From NCBI RefSeq assembly GCF_001517625.2, contig NZ_LN999828.1, positions 124,001 to 188,000 of the forward strand: a stretch of 64,000 bases of DNA, read 5' to 3'. The notes beneath the pieces are model-generated. The model made no database searches, was not told where the DNA came from, and worked only from the letters and a program-made list of their open reading frames with translations. The stretch comes from Clostridium sp. AT4. Lineage in GTDB: Bacteria; Bacillota; Clostridia; Lachnospirales; Lachnospiraceae. Below, piece by piece: positions 1 through 8,604 of this stretch. Position numbers and translations under genes: made by a program. Position 1 is the stretch's first letter. Each line of letters opens with the position of its first letter.

Positions 1-34
1 AATCTGTGGCACTATACTTACATAAACATATATA

Positions 35-53
35 ACCTATATAAATAATAGGT
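35..53. promoter_or_regulatory. Candidate sulfur-regulon operator upstream of cysK
   Basis: ACCTAT and ATAGGT form an inverted repeat with a 7-base spacer, giving CCTA-N9-TAGG. The same half-site geometry recurs upstream of the O-acetylhomoserine sulfhydrylase gene. The spacing also satisfies the T-N11-A rule of LysR-type boxes; a CymR/Rrf2-type repressor is an alternative reader. The site lies 25 bases before the cysK start codon. Confidence 0.5.
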
Positions 54-77
54 AATAAAAGAATGGAGGAAAAAATC

Positions 78-1016
78 ATGGCAGATATCAGGAAAAGCTC
101 ATTAGAATTAATTGGAGGAACACCGCTTCTGGAGGCGGGAAGATACAGTAAAAAAGCAGGGGTAAATAAGGCGGTTATTTTGGCAAAGCTGGAGTATTTG
201 AACCCGGCAGGATCTGTCAAAGACAGAATTGCGCTTGCTATGATCGAAGATGCAGAGAAACGCGGCATTTTAAAGCCTGGAGCGACGATTATTGAACCGA
301 CCAGCGGGAATACTGGAATCGGGCTTGCGGCTGTGGCTGCGGCAAAAGGATATAGGGCTATTCTTACACTGCCAGATACCATGAGCATTGAGCGCCGGAA
401 TCTCCTGAAGGCTTATGGAGCCGAGCTGGTACTGACGGAAGGTTCCAAGGGGATGAAGGGAGCCATTGCGAAAGCAGAGGAATTAAACAGGGAAATTGAG
501 GGCTCGGTTATTCTGGGGCAGTTCATTAATCCCTCAAATCCAAAGATACATAAAGAGACGACAGGGCCGGAGATCTGGAAACAGACAGATGGAAAGGTGG
601 ATATCTTCGTTGCCGGCGTCGGAACAGGAGGAACCATTACTGGTGTGGGAGAATACTTAAAGGAACAGAATCCGGATATCCAGATTGTAGCAGTGGAACC
701 GGCAGGAAGTCCGGTTCTTTCCAAGGGAACCCCGGGAGCCCATAAGATTCAGGGGATTGGAGCCGGATTTGTGCCGCAGACACTTAATACGGAGATTTAT
801 GATGAAGTCATTACGATTGAGAATGAAGACGCATTTAAAGAAGGGAGAGCTTTTGCAACATCAGAAGGCATCCTGGTCGGCATTTCTTCCGGAGCAGCAT
901 TAAAGGCTGCGGTTATCCTTGCAGGCAGACAGGAGAATGCAGGTAAAGTGATCGTTGCATTGCTTCCCGACTCTGGAGACCGGTATTTGTCAACAGCCTT
1001 GTTCAGCACAAATTAA
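78..1016 (+). CDS. cysK: Cysteine synthase A (O-acetylserine sulfhydrylase)
   Basis: PLP enzyme making L-cysteine from O-acetyl-L-serine and sulfide in the cytoplasm. The 312-residue product has the usual family length. It shows the PLP-lysine segment NPAGSVKDR (Lys48), the substrate loop TSGNTG (from Thr75) and the glycine-rich phosphate loop [10 protein letters not shown]. An upstream ATG at 63 overlaps the ribosome binding site; GGAGGA at 65-70 is well placed for the ATG at 78, so that start is chosen. The LysR regulator begins 16 bases downstream, so the two are probably co-transcribed. Regulation by cysteine or O-acetylserine availability is likely, given the operator-like repeat at 35-53. 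Confidence 0.95.
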   Translation: MADIRKSSLELIGGTPLLEAGRYSKKAGVNKAVILAKLEYLNPAGSVKDRIALAMIEDAEKRGILKPGATIIEPTSGNTGIGLAAVAAAKGYRAILTLPDTMSIERRNLLKAYGAELVLTEGSKGMKGAIAKAEELNREIEGSVILGQFINPSNPKIHKETTGPEIWKQTDGKVDIFVAGVGTGGTITGVGEYLKEQNPDIQIVAVEPAGSPVLSKGTPGAHKIQGIGAGFVPQTLNTEIYDEVITIENEDAFKEGRAFATSEGILVGISSGAALKAAVILAGRQENAGKVIVALLPDSGDRYLSTALFSTN

Positions 1017-1032
1017 AACTGCAGGTGATACA

Positions 1033-1929
1033 ATGACATTAACACAGTTACAATATGTAGTGGCAATTGCGGAAACAAAGTCCATGAATAAAGCGGCGGC
1101 CGCTTTATTTGTATCACAGCCGGCATTGTCAGGTACAATTAAGGATTTAGAAGAGGAACTTCAAACGGAACTGTTTATCAGAACCAATAAGGGAATCGTG
1201 ATCACAACAGAAGGCCAGGAATTTTTAAGCTACGCAAGGCAGATGGTTGAGCTTGGAAATCTGGTGGAAGAGCGGTTTGTGAATAAAACAATAGCAAAAA
1301 AGAAGTTTAGTGTGTCCATGCAGCATTATTCTTTTGCAGTGGAGGCATTTATTAAACTGGCAAAAAATTTTTCTATTGGGGAGTATGAACTGGCGGTTCA
1401 TGAAACAAAGACCCACGAAGTGATTGATAATGTAAAGGATTATAGAAGTGAACTTGGTGTGCTCTACTTAAATTCCTTTAATGAAAAAGCAATGACCAGA
1501 ATACTGGAGGATAATGATCTGGAATTCATGCCTTTATATGACTGTGGCATATCTGTTTACCTTAGTAAGAACCACCCCCTCGCAGAGAAGACGAAGATTA
1601 CAATGGACGAGCTGTCCGAGTATCCATGCCTGTCTTTTGAGCAGGGGGAAAGGAATTCCTTTTACTTTGCAGAAGAGGTATTCAGTACCCATGCATACAA
1701 ACAGATCATCAAAGCAGATGACAGAGCGACGATGCTGAATCTTATGACAGGATTAAATGGTTATACCCTGTGCAGCGGGATCATATGTCAGGATCTGAAT
1801 GGGGATTTCTACGTGTCGGTTCCTCTTGATACAACAGATACCATGACAATCGGTTATATCAAGCGGAAAAATATACCCCTCAGCCTTCTGGGAAGAAAGT
1901 ATATTGATATTCTTAAATCCTATAAATGA
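1033..1929 (+). CDS. LysR-family transcriptional regulator, probably of sulfur metabolism
   Basis: The 298-residue product has an N-terminal winged helix-turn-helix (about residues 1-60, with TLTQLQYVVAIAETKSMNKAA and VSQPALS recognition features) followed by a periplasmic-binding-protein-like effector domain. A longer reading frame upstream overlaps cysK. The ATG at 1033 with GCAGGTG just before it gives the canonical LysR N-terminus, so that start is used. It sits between cysK and the O-acetylhomoserine sulfhydrylase gene on the same strand, so control of these two genes is the natural inference. The effector (for example O-acetylserine) cannot be read from the sequence. Confidence 0.85.
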   Translation: MTLTQLQYVVAIAETKSMNKAAAALFVSQPALSGTIKDLEEELQTELFIRTNKGIVITTEGQEFLSYARQMVELGNLVEERFVNKTIAKKKFSVSMQHYSFAVEAFIKLAKNFSIGEYELAVHETKTHEVIDNVKDYRSELGVLYLNSFNEKAMTRILEDNDLEFMPLYDCGISVYLSKNHPLAEKTKITMDELSEYPCLSFEQGERNSFYFAEEVFSTHAYKQIIKADDRATMLNLMTGLNGYTLCSGIICQDLNGDFYVSVPLDTTDTMTIGYIKRKNIPLSLLGRKYIDILKSYK

Positions 1930-1997
1930 GTTCGGTATTTCAGCGGGTTATTCATTGTTATAATGGAAACTTATAGCCAGTTCTAACTTCTATGTAT

Positions 1998-2026
1998 TTT
2001 ACAGGAAATGAGAAGCCGGTTATAAT
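1998..2026 (+). promoter_or_regulatory. Sigma-A promoter of the O-acetylhomoserine sulfhydrylase gene
   Basis: TTTACA at 1998-2003 and TATAAT at 2021-2026 are separated by 17 bases. The -10 box abuts the TAGG half-site at 2026-2029, so a factor bound there could block polymerase. Confidence 0.8.
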
Positions 2027-2055
2027 AGGCCCATAAAACCTAGTCAACATATAGG
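2026..2055. promoter_or_regulatory. Three half-site operator array (TAGG/CCTA/TAGG)
   Basis: TAGG at 2026-2029, CCTA at 2039-2042 and TAGG at 2052-2055 are spaced exactly 13 bases apart. The last two form CCTA-N9-TAGG, the same arrangement as upstream of cysK (36-52). The position, from the -10 box into the leader, suggests repression. Confidence 0.5.
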
Positions 2056-2083
2056 AAACAGAGGCGAATCGGAGGAGAATGAT

Positions 2084-3364
2084 ATGAGCAAATACAGATT
2101 TGAGACGCTGCAGTTACACGTAGGACAGGAACATCCAGATCCGGCAACTGATTCAAGAGCGGTACCGATTTATCAGACAACATCTTATGTTTTCCGAAAC
2201 TCTCAGCATGCGGCAGACCGATTTGGCCTTGCAGATGCCGGTAACATCTATGGAAGACTTACGAATTCCACACAGGATGTGTTTGAGAAGAGAATAGCGG
2301 CGCTTGAGGGCGGCTCCGCTGCCCTGGCATTAGCAAGTGGAGCGGCGGCTATTGCTTATACCATTGAGGCTCTGGCGGCAAACGGCGGGCATATTGTCGC
2401 ACAGAAGACGATTTATGGGGGAAGCTATAATCTGCTTGCCCATACCCTTACCCAGTATGGAATTACCACAACTTTTGTGGATGCCCATAATCTTGAGGAA
2501 GTAAAGGCAGCGATCCAGGATGATACCAGGGCTGTCTATCTTGAAACTTTAGGAAATCCGAATGCAGATATTCCGGATATTGACGCCATTGCAGAACTTG
2601 CACATGCAGCAGGACTTCCTGTCGTAGTAGATAATACATTTGGCACACCTTATCTCTTCAGGCCCTTTGAGCATGGCGCCGATATCGTCGTTCATTCGGC
2701 AACTAAGTTTATTGGCGGACACGGAACTACACTTGGTGGAATTATTGTTGAGTCCGGAAGGTTCGACTGGAAGACAAGCGGAAAGTACGGCAATATCGCT
2801 GATCCAAATCCAAGCTACCATGGAGTAAGCTTCTATGATGCGGCAGGCCCCGCAGCATTTGTAACTTACATCCGGGCCATTCTTCTCCGTGATACGGGGG
2901 CAGCCATTTCACCCTTTAACGCATTTCTTTTGCTTCAGGGGACAGAGACTTTATCCCTTCGTCTGGACAGACATGCAGAGAACACCAGAAAGGTTGTAGA
3001 GTTCCTAAGGAACCATCCAAAGGTTGCCCGGGTGAATCATCCGTCTCTGGAGGAACATCCGGATCATGAGCTCTATGAAAAGTATTTCCCCAATGGCGGA
3101 GCGAGCATCTTTACGTTTGAGATCAGGGGTGGAAAAGAAGAGGCATGGAAGTTTATTGATAACCTTGAGATTTTCTCACTCCTTGCAAATGTAGCGGATG
3201 TGAAAAGCCTTGTCATTCATCCGGCCAGCACAACCCATAGTCAGCTTACAGATGAAGAACTTGCAGATCAGGGCATCAAACAGAGTACGATCAGACTCTC
3301 GATTGGAACAGAACATATTGACGATATTATCGCTGATCTTGAAAAGGGATTTGCCGCGATATAA
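2084..3364 (+). CDS. metY: O-acetylhomoserine sulfhydrylase (homocysteine synthase)
   Basis: This PLP enzyme of the Cys/Met-metabolism family condenses O-acetyl-L-homoserine with sulfide to give homocysteine for methionine synthesis. At 426 residues it has the length of MetY rather than the shorter cystathionine synthases. The PLP lysine is Lys208 in HSATKFIGGHG, and the family start (YRFETLQLHVGQ) and YGRLTNST are present. GGAGGAG lies 6-12 bases ahead of the ATG. It has its own promoter and ends in a clear terminator, so it is monocistronic. A pairing with cysK under a common regulator is suggested by the shared CCTA/TAGG sites. Confidence 0.93.
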   Translation: MSKYRFETLQLHVGQEHPDPATDSRAVPIYQTTSYVFRNSQHAADRFGLADAGNIYGRLTNSTQDVFEKRIAALEGGSAALALASGAAAIAYTIEALAANGGHIVAQKTIYGGSYNLLAHTLTQYGITTTFVDAHNLEEVKAAIQDDTRAVYLETLGNPNADIPDIDAIAELAHAAGLPVVVDNTFGTPYLFRPFEHGADIVVHSATKFIGGHGTTLGGIIVESGRFDWKTSGKYGNIADPNPSYHGVSFYDAAGPAAFVTYIRAILLRDTGAAISPFNAFLLLQGTETLSLRLDRHAENTRKVVEFLRNHPKVARVNHPSLEEHPDHELYEKYFPNGGASIFTFEIRGGKEEAWKFIDNLEIFSLLANVADVKSLVIHPASTTHSQLTDEELADQGIKQSTIRLSIGTEHIDDIIADLEKGFAAI

Positions 3365-3394
3365 AGGAATGAAGGCAGCTGGCTCAATTACCCA

Positions 3395-3430
3395 GGGAAT
3401 TTCCTTATTAAAACAGGAAATTCCCTTTTT
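3395..3430 (+). terminator. Intrinsic terminator after metY
   Basis: GGGAATTTCC (3395-3404) pairs perfectly with GGAAATTCCC (3416-3425) around an 11-base loop and is followed by TTTTT. Confidence 0.9.
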
Positions 3431-3492
3431 GATGTCATCAACGATCCGTGAAATCTTTCGTAAGCAGCCAGTTTGATTTTTATAAAATAAGA

Positions 3493-4137
3493 TCAGTGTG
3501 TAGCGCCCTCGGCAGCCTTTATATCAGATTCATGTTCGCCGATAGCTCTGATTGCGGCTTCGATCCCGGCAGCAATATCTTCGATGCTCATGGAAGGGGC
3601 GGGAGCCGGACGGTTGACGGTCTGGCTGTGGATAAAGGGAACGTGCATAAAACCGCCTCTTACTCCGGGGTATTTCCGTTCCAGAGTATAAAGGACGCCA
3701 TACATCAGATGATTGCATACAAAGGTTCCGGCAGTATTCGATACGCTGGCGGGAAGTCCTGCCTGACGGATAGACTGCACCATAGCTTTGATGGGCAGGG
3801 TAGAGAAGTAAGCCGGGGCTCCGTCCTTAAAGATGGGGAGATCGATGGGCTGATTACCTTCATTATCTTTAATACGGGCGTCATCCAGATTGATCGCCAC
3901 CCGTTCGGGCGTCAGTCCATAGCGTCCGCCGGCCTGTCCGATACACAGGACGGCGTCTGGCATTTCCTGTTCTATGGCCTTTGCCACTGTTTGAATGGAT
4001 GTTCCGAATACAGTGGGAACCTCCAGCTTAACGATAGAAACAGAGCCGATCTGGTTCTGTACTTTTTTTACGGCTTCCAGAGCCGGGTTAACCGGTTCGC
4101 CTCCAAAGGGATCAAATGCTGTAAGTAAAAGCTTCAT
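3493..4137 (-). CDS. pcp: Pyroglutamyl-peptidase I
   Basis: Cytosolic cysteine peptidase (family C15) that removes N-terminal 5-oxoproline from peptides. The 214-residue product matches the family length and carries the triad Glu78, Cys141 (in [10 protein letters not shown]) and His165 (in GGFMHVPF). The N-terminal [15 protein letters not shown] is diagnostic. The reading frame extends 14 codons further upstream, but GGAAAGGAT precedes the ATG at 4137, which also gives the family N-terminus. It lies downstream of DUF979 and DUF969 genes on the same strand, a pairing seen widely in Firmicutes that suggests import of pyroglutamyl peptides or 5-oxoproline. Confidence 0.93.
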   Translation of the reverse strand: MKLLLTAFDPFGGEPVNPALEAVKKVQNQIGSVSIVKLEVPTVFGTSIQTVAKAIEQEMPDAVLCIGQAGGRYGLTPERVAINLDDARIKDNEGNQPIDLPIFKDGAPAYFSTLPIKAMVQSIRQAGLPASVSNTAGTFVCNHLMYGVLYTLERKYPGVRGGFMHVPFIHSQTVNRPAPAPSMSIEDIAAGIEAAIRAIGEHESDIKAAEGATH

Positions 4138-4184
4138 AATAAAATATCCTTTCCGCAGATGGTGTGAAAACAGCTTCAAATGTA

Positions 4185-5106
4185 TCAGAATGCCAGAAAA
4201 TACATCAGTACAATATGGATGGCCAGCATGAAAAGAGCCATGGGGAGCTGGGATAAGATTACGGTGTATTTGTTTTTCGTTTCCAGTACTGCCGCTGGGA
4301 GAATGTTAAAATTAGCAGCCATGGGCGTCATCAGAGTACCGCAGTAGCCAGCTGTCAGTCCAAGGGCGCCTACAACCGCCGGATCGGCTCCCTGTGCGAT
4401 CAGGAAAGGTATACCGATCCCGACGGTAATTACGGAAAAGGCAGCAAAACCATTTCCCATGATCATGGTAAAAACCGCCATGGCAATACAATAGACTGCG
4501 GTAGCTGCAAACAGATTTCCGGAAGGAATCACAGCGCTTACGCCTGCGGCAATTACATCGCCGACTCCCGCAGCGGTAAACACGGCTCCAAGAGCGGCCA
4601 GAACCTGCGGGAGAATACCGGTGACGCCGACATTGTCTGTAAGACGAGTACAGTCCTTTGCCGCATATACAGGTTTTGGGCGAAAGAGTAGGAAAGCCGC
4701 AATAAGTGCAATTACTCCTGATACGCCGATGGCGTTATTGGCTCCCAAAGATTTAAAAAAGGTAGCGACCAGTACGGCGCTGAAGGCCAGAAGAAGAGGC
4801 GGAATAAATACAGAATATCCTAACCGGTCTGCCGCTGCACGTGTTTTGGCTGCCGCGGGAACGTCGCTGCTTCTGGGGGCAACCCTTTTAAATGCAGTGA
4901 GGATCGCCATAAGGACGACACATAGTCCGGTGATCCATCTGGGGAAATAGGGACCCGCAATAAATGTAGCGGCCAGAATAAACCAGAAGGCCGCGGTTGT
5001 AATCCGTTTTTCACAGGTCGGATCCTTTAAAGCCTGTGCCAATAAAAATAAGGCCTATAATACAGTAAAAGAATTCAGCAACTGCAGTACTGAGAGTCCA
5101 GGTCAT
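4185..5106 (-). pseudogene. DUF979 membrane protein, frameshifted near its 5' end
   Basis: Most of the gene reads as one frame (4185-5042, opened only by a TTG) encoding about 285 residues with many hydrophobic helices, typical of DUF979. The natural start is the ATG at 5106, directly after the DUF969 stop and a GGAGG site. That frame gives 31 residues (MTWTLSTAVAEFF, then IIGLIFIGTG) and stops at 5011. Joining the first frame near residue 25 to the long frame (QALKDPTCEKR) restores a normal DUF979 protein of about 308 residues. A loss of two bases or gain of one near 5025-5040 therefore explains the break. A programmed frameshift or a sequencing error cannot be excluded. Confidence 0.75.
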
Positions 5107-5107
5107 A

Positions 5108-5299
5108 TTAGTTTGCCTCCTTTTTTCTGCGTTTATCTCCGAATCTGCGTTTCAAAATCCGGTCAAAAAGCAGGGCATAGACCACGCCTGCCACCAGACC
5201 GGTAGCAAGACCTGCTGTTACCACCACGGCTAGAGTGTCCAGCTTAAGTATAAATCCTGCAATTACGATGAGGACGCCGATCAGTTTCACAATTTCCAT
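5108..5299 (-). pseudogene. DUF969 membrane protein with a large internal in-frame deletion
   Basis: The frame encodes only 63 residues from the ATG at 5299, which has GGAGGGA upstream. The first 38 residues (MEIVKLIGVLIVIAGFILKL and on to TGLVAG) match the start of DUF969 proteins. The last 25 (LLFDRILKRRFGDKRRKK) look like their basic C-terminus. The family is normally over 200 residues, so roughly two thirds of the protein is missing from the middle. Its partner DUF979 starts right after the stop (TAATATG). A genuine small membrane protein is possible but less likely given the sequence at both ends. Confidence 0.65.
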
Positions 5300-5507
5300 A
5301 CAAATCTCCCTCCTTAATAAATGCGCTGTAAAAGCGCTTTTTATTTTTGACATCCGGATGTGTCGATAAAATTGTCGGAGAGGAACAACAGGAAAATATT
5401 CTGTATTCTTCAGCGGATCAGACTACACACATAATAAAAAAATATGGTATTATTAAAACAGAGAGAAACACAGTACAAAAGTTGATTTCAAGGAAGGGAA
5501 CAACAGA

Positions 5508-8500
5508 ATGGATTGCATAGGAGAAAGAATTTTGAATGCATTTTGCGGCGCAGTCGCCGTTTATGATGAAGAATGTAAAACGTTTTGTTTTCAATATTGT
5601 CCGGAAAAAGTAGTGCAGCTCTTAGGGTATGATATGCCGTATTTTGATCGGCATTTCAGTAAAGATGCCCTGGGGCTTTTGTGTGACGAGGACAGAATGG
5701 AAGTGGAGCATGCAATTATGTCCGCAAAATCCAGGCATATAGGAATCAAAGTTTACTCTCCGGTCAAAGAGAAAACAGGCTGTTTAAAGTGGTATAAAAT
5801 AGAGGGATGGGAGGATGGAACAACATACTGTCTCCTTTTTGGGGGAATGTCCCAGGAAACCCAGCTGTTCCAGAGCATAGCCAGTGAAAATGCAGACAAT
5901 ATTTATGTGATTGATAAAGAAAATTATGATCTTCTTTATGTAAATGGTTTTAAACGTGCATTCTGGAATGAGGAAGGGCAGAATACACCTAAATGTTATG
6001 AGCATATTTATAATAAAAAAGAGCCCTGTTTCCATTGTATGATGAAGATGGGCGGGTCAGAGGAAATGCCCTGTGAGACGAGCTATGAAGAGGGAGGGCG
6101 CTGCTATGCTACACATTTTAAAGAAACAGAGTGGAACGGGACGCCTGCATATATAAAATATGTGAGGGATATTACCGAAGAAGCAACGGTGAAAAGAGAA
6201 AAGGAGCGTCTGGAAAAATATTTCGAGACAGTTTTGAAGTACCTTCCGGGCGGAGTTGCTGTTGTTCACCATGGACTGAATGGGAGATTGACTCCGGAGT
6301 ATTTGTCCGAAGGATTTGCCGAGATGGTTGATATGTCTATGGAAGAAGCCTGGGATATGTATAAGACAAATGCGCTTTCAGGTGTCCATCCGGATGATCA
6401 GGAATATGTAAAACAGACATTAGACCGCTGTATTCGTGAAAACTGCGACAGAGAAGCCCTTCAATACCGGCTGAAGAAGGGGAGCGGCGGTTATATCTGG
6501 GTCAATACAAAATTTTCCGTTATTCAGTGTGAAGCTGGGGACGCCATGGTTTATGCGGATTATCATGACATTACAGAAGAGAGAGAAATGCAGGAGAGAT
6601 TAAGGCTTCAGTACAGGGAGCAGATTTTCCAGCATTATTTGATAACAGATCCCAACACACTGATTTTAGGGCATTGTAATATCACAAAAAATAAGATTAT
6701 TGAGATTGAAGACCGTACCAATTCCGGACTTCTCGAACGGTTTGGTGATAAACGGGAGGATTTTTTTACAGGAATTGGAACTCTGGTAGCGTCAGAAGCG
6801 GAGCGGAGCCTGTTTTATGAAAAATATTTAAATGAACCGTCTATCAGGGCTTTTGAAAATGGGATAAAGGAAGTTCTGATGCCATGTTTTGTGAAGCTTC
6901 CGAATTATCCGCAGGGAAGATATGTACAGTTTAAGGTGAATCTTGTGGAAACCCCGGATACGGGAGATATAACGGGTATTTTAACGGTTACAGATATTAC
7001 GGAAAAGACAATACAGGACAGAATCATCCGAATGCTGTCATCTTTAAATTATGATCTGGTTGCAGACGTGGATTTGATAAATGATCAGTATAAAGTCGTA
7101 AGCGGTGGGGACCATAATATAACAGAAACTCAGGGAAGCCTGATGGAACGGGTGAGACGTGTGGTTGAGGAGCTTGTGGTGGACTCGGAGAAAGCATATG
7201 TAAGGGATATGCTGGATCCGGGGAAGATGGTCAGCCGGCTGAAGGACGGAGAATTCTATTCGTTCCGGTATTCTGTAAATAATGGAAGCAATGAAATCCA
7301 GACTAAAAATATGATTATTTCCGCCATTGATCTGAGTCTTGGCAGAATCTGCCTGGTGCGGACAGACGTAACCGATATGCTTGCCGCGGAAAGAAAAGTG
7401 AAGTATGATCTGGAAAAGGCATTATCAGAGGCAGAAAAGGCAAGCAGGGTTAAGAGTGATTTTCTGTCTTACATGAGCCATGATATCCGTACCCCTATGA
7501 ATGCTATTGTGGGAATGACAACCCTTGCGCAGGCCAATCTTTCGAATTCACGGAAGGTGGAGGATTACCTGAAAAAGATTTCTGTATCTTCTCAGCATCT
7601 GCTGAGTTTGATTAACGATATTCTGGATATGAGCCAGATTGAGCAGTCCAAATTACATATGAATGTGCAGGTTATTCATATTGATGAACTTCTGAATCAG
7701 ATTTCCTCTATTATGGCTTCCCCATCAAAGGACGCGGGACTGAAATTTATGGTTGAGCGGGGAGAGATACAGCATCTGTATTTTCAGGGGGATGCCTTAC
7801 GGATAAAACAGATTTTAATCAACATACTCAGCAATGCATTTAAATTCACCATGGAAGGCGGAAACGTTCGGTTCAGGACGGAGGAAATACCGTCATCTGA
7901 AAGCGGAAGAGTAAGGTATCGTTTTATCATCAGCGACACGGGAATCGGTATGACACAGGAGTTTATCAGCCATTTATTTGAGCCCTTCTGCCGCAGTGAA
8001 CGGGTGAACAGGGTAGAGGGAACCGGTCTGGGACTGAGTATTACAAAGGGGCTTGTAGATCTTATGGGGGGTAAAATCCGGGTAGAAAGCCAGCTTCATC
8101 AGGGAACGATGTTTGAGATTGAACTGGAATTTGCTGTGGCAGACGGAAAGCAGAAGCGTTCCCCAAATGCGGATGAATGCATACCGGAGGAATCGCTGGA
8201 AGGAAGACATTTTCTTCTGGTAGAAGACAATGCGATCAATTCAGAAATTCTGGCAGAACTTCTTCAGATGTGGGGAGCAACCTGTGTTTTGAGGGAGAAT
8301 GGGCTGCAGGCAGTAGAGGAGTTTGAAAGCAGTGTTCCGGGAACATACGATGCGATTTTAATGGATATACAGATGCCTGTTATGAATGGCTATGAGGCAA
8401 CACGCAAAATCCGCAGTTCGTCCCATCCGGAGGCGAAGACAATGGTGATATTGGCTATGACTGCAAATGCGTTTGCAGAAGATGTGCAGAAATCCATAAG

Positions 8501-8582
8501 TGCCGGAATGAATGGCCATGTGGCTAAACCCGTAGATATGAAAATACTGTACAATACCTTAATGGGGTTGTTAGATGATTAA
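5508..8582 (+). CDS. PAS-domain hybrid sensor histidine kinase/response regulator
   Basis: The 1024-residue product has several PAS-like sensor segments in about residues 1-530, including a cysteine-rich one (FHCMMKMGG). A HisKA dimerisation helix follows with the phospho-acceptor His658 in YMSHDIRTPMNA. The HATPase domain has an N box (ILINILSNAFKFT), DTGIGM and GTGLGLSIT. The C-terminal receiver starts LLVEDNAINSEIL and has phospho-acceptor Asp953 in LMDIQMPVMNGYEA. No transmembrane helix is evident, so it is probably a cytoplasmic sensor. The start has GGAAGGG upstream. No separate output regulator lies next to it, so phosphotransfer to a distant partner is likely. The signal is unknown. 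Confidence 0.9.
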   Translation: MDCIGERILNAFCGAVAVYDEECKTFCFQYCPEKVVQLLGYDMPYFDRHFSKDALGLLCDEDRMEVEHAIMSAKSRHIGIKVYSPVKEKTGCLKWYKIEGWEDGTTYCLLFGGMSQETQLFQSIASENADNIYVIDKENYDLLYVNGFKRAFWNEEGQNTPKCYEHIYNKKEPCFHCMMKMGGSEEMPCETSYEEGGRCYATHFKETEWNGTPAYIKYVRDITEEATVKREKERLEKYFETVLKYLPGGVAVVHHGLNGRLTPEYLSEGFAEMVDMSMEEAWDMYKTNALSGVHPDDQEYVKQTLDRCIRENCDREALQYRLKKGSGGYIWVNTKFSVIQCEAGDAMVYADYHDITEEREMQERLRLQYREQIFQHYLITDPNTLILGHCNITKNKIIEIEDRTNSGLLERFGDKREDFFTGIGTLVASEAERSLFYEKYLNEPSIRAFENGIKEVLMPCFVKLPNYPQGRYVQFKVNLVETPDTGDITGILTVTDITEKTIQDRIIRMLSSLNYDLVADVDLINDQYKVVSGGDHNITETQGSLMERVRRVVEELVVDSEKAYVRDMLDPGKMVSRLKDGEFYSFRYSVNNGSNEIQTKNMIISAIDLSLGRICLVRTDVTDMLAAERKVKYDLEKALSEAEKASRVKSDFLSYMSHDIRTPMNAIVGMTTLAQANLSNSRKVEDYLKKISVSSQHLLSLINDILDMSQIEQSKLHMNVQVIHIDELLNQISSIMASPSKDAGLKFMVERGEIQHLYFQGDALRIKQILINILSNAFKFTMEGGNVRFRTEEIPSSESGRVRYRFIISDTGIGMTQEFISHLFEPFCRSERVNRVEGTGLGLSITKGLVDLMGGKIRVESQLHQGTMFEIELEFAVADGKQKRSPNADECIPEESLEGRHFLLVEDNAINSEILAELLQMWGATCVLRENGLQAVEEFESSVPGTYDAILMDIQMPVMNGYEATRKIRSSSHPEAKTMVILAMTANAFAEDVQKSISAGMNGHVAKPVDMKILYNTLMGLLDD

Positions 8583-8604
8583 ACAGTGACAGGGAGAAAG
8601 AGAT

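Noticed and set aside
3448-4128. Long frame on the plus strand opposite pcp
   Set aside because: It is antisense to an intact C15 peptidase with complete catalytic triad, has no ribosome site and no family resemblance.
5011-5054. Programmed frameshift in DUF979
   Set aside because: The overlap has no clear slippery heptamer in the right phase, and the partner DUF969 gene is damaged as well, so decay or error is simpler. Kept only as an open alternative.
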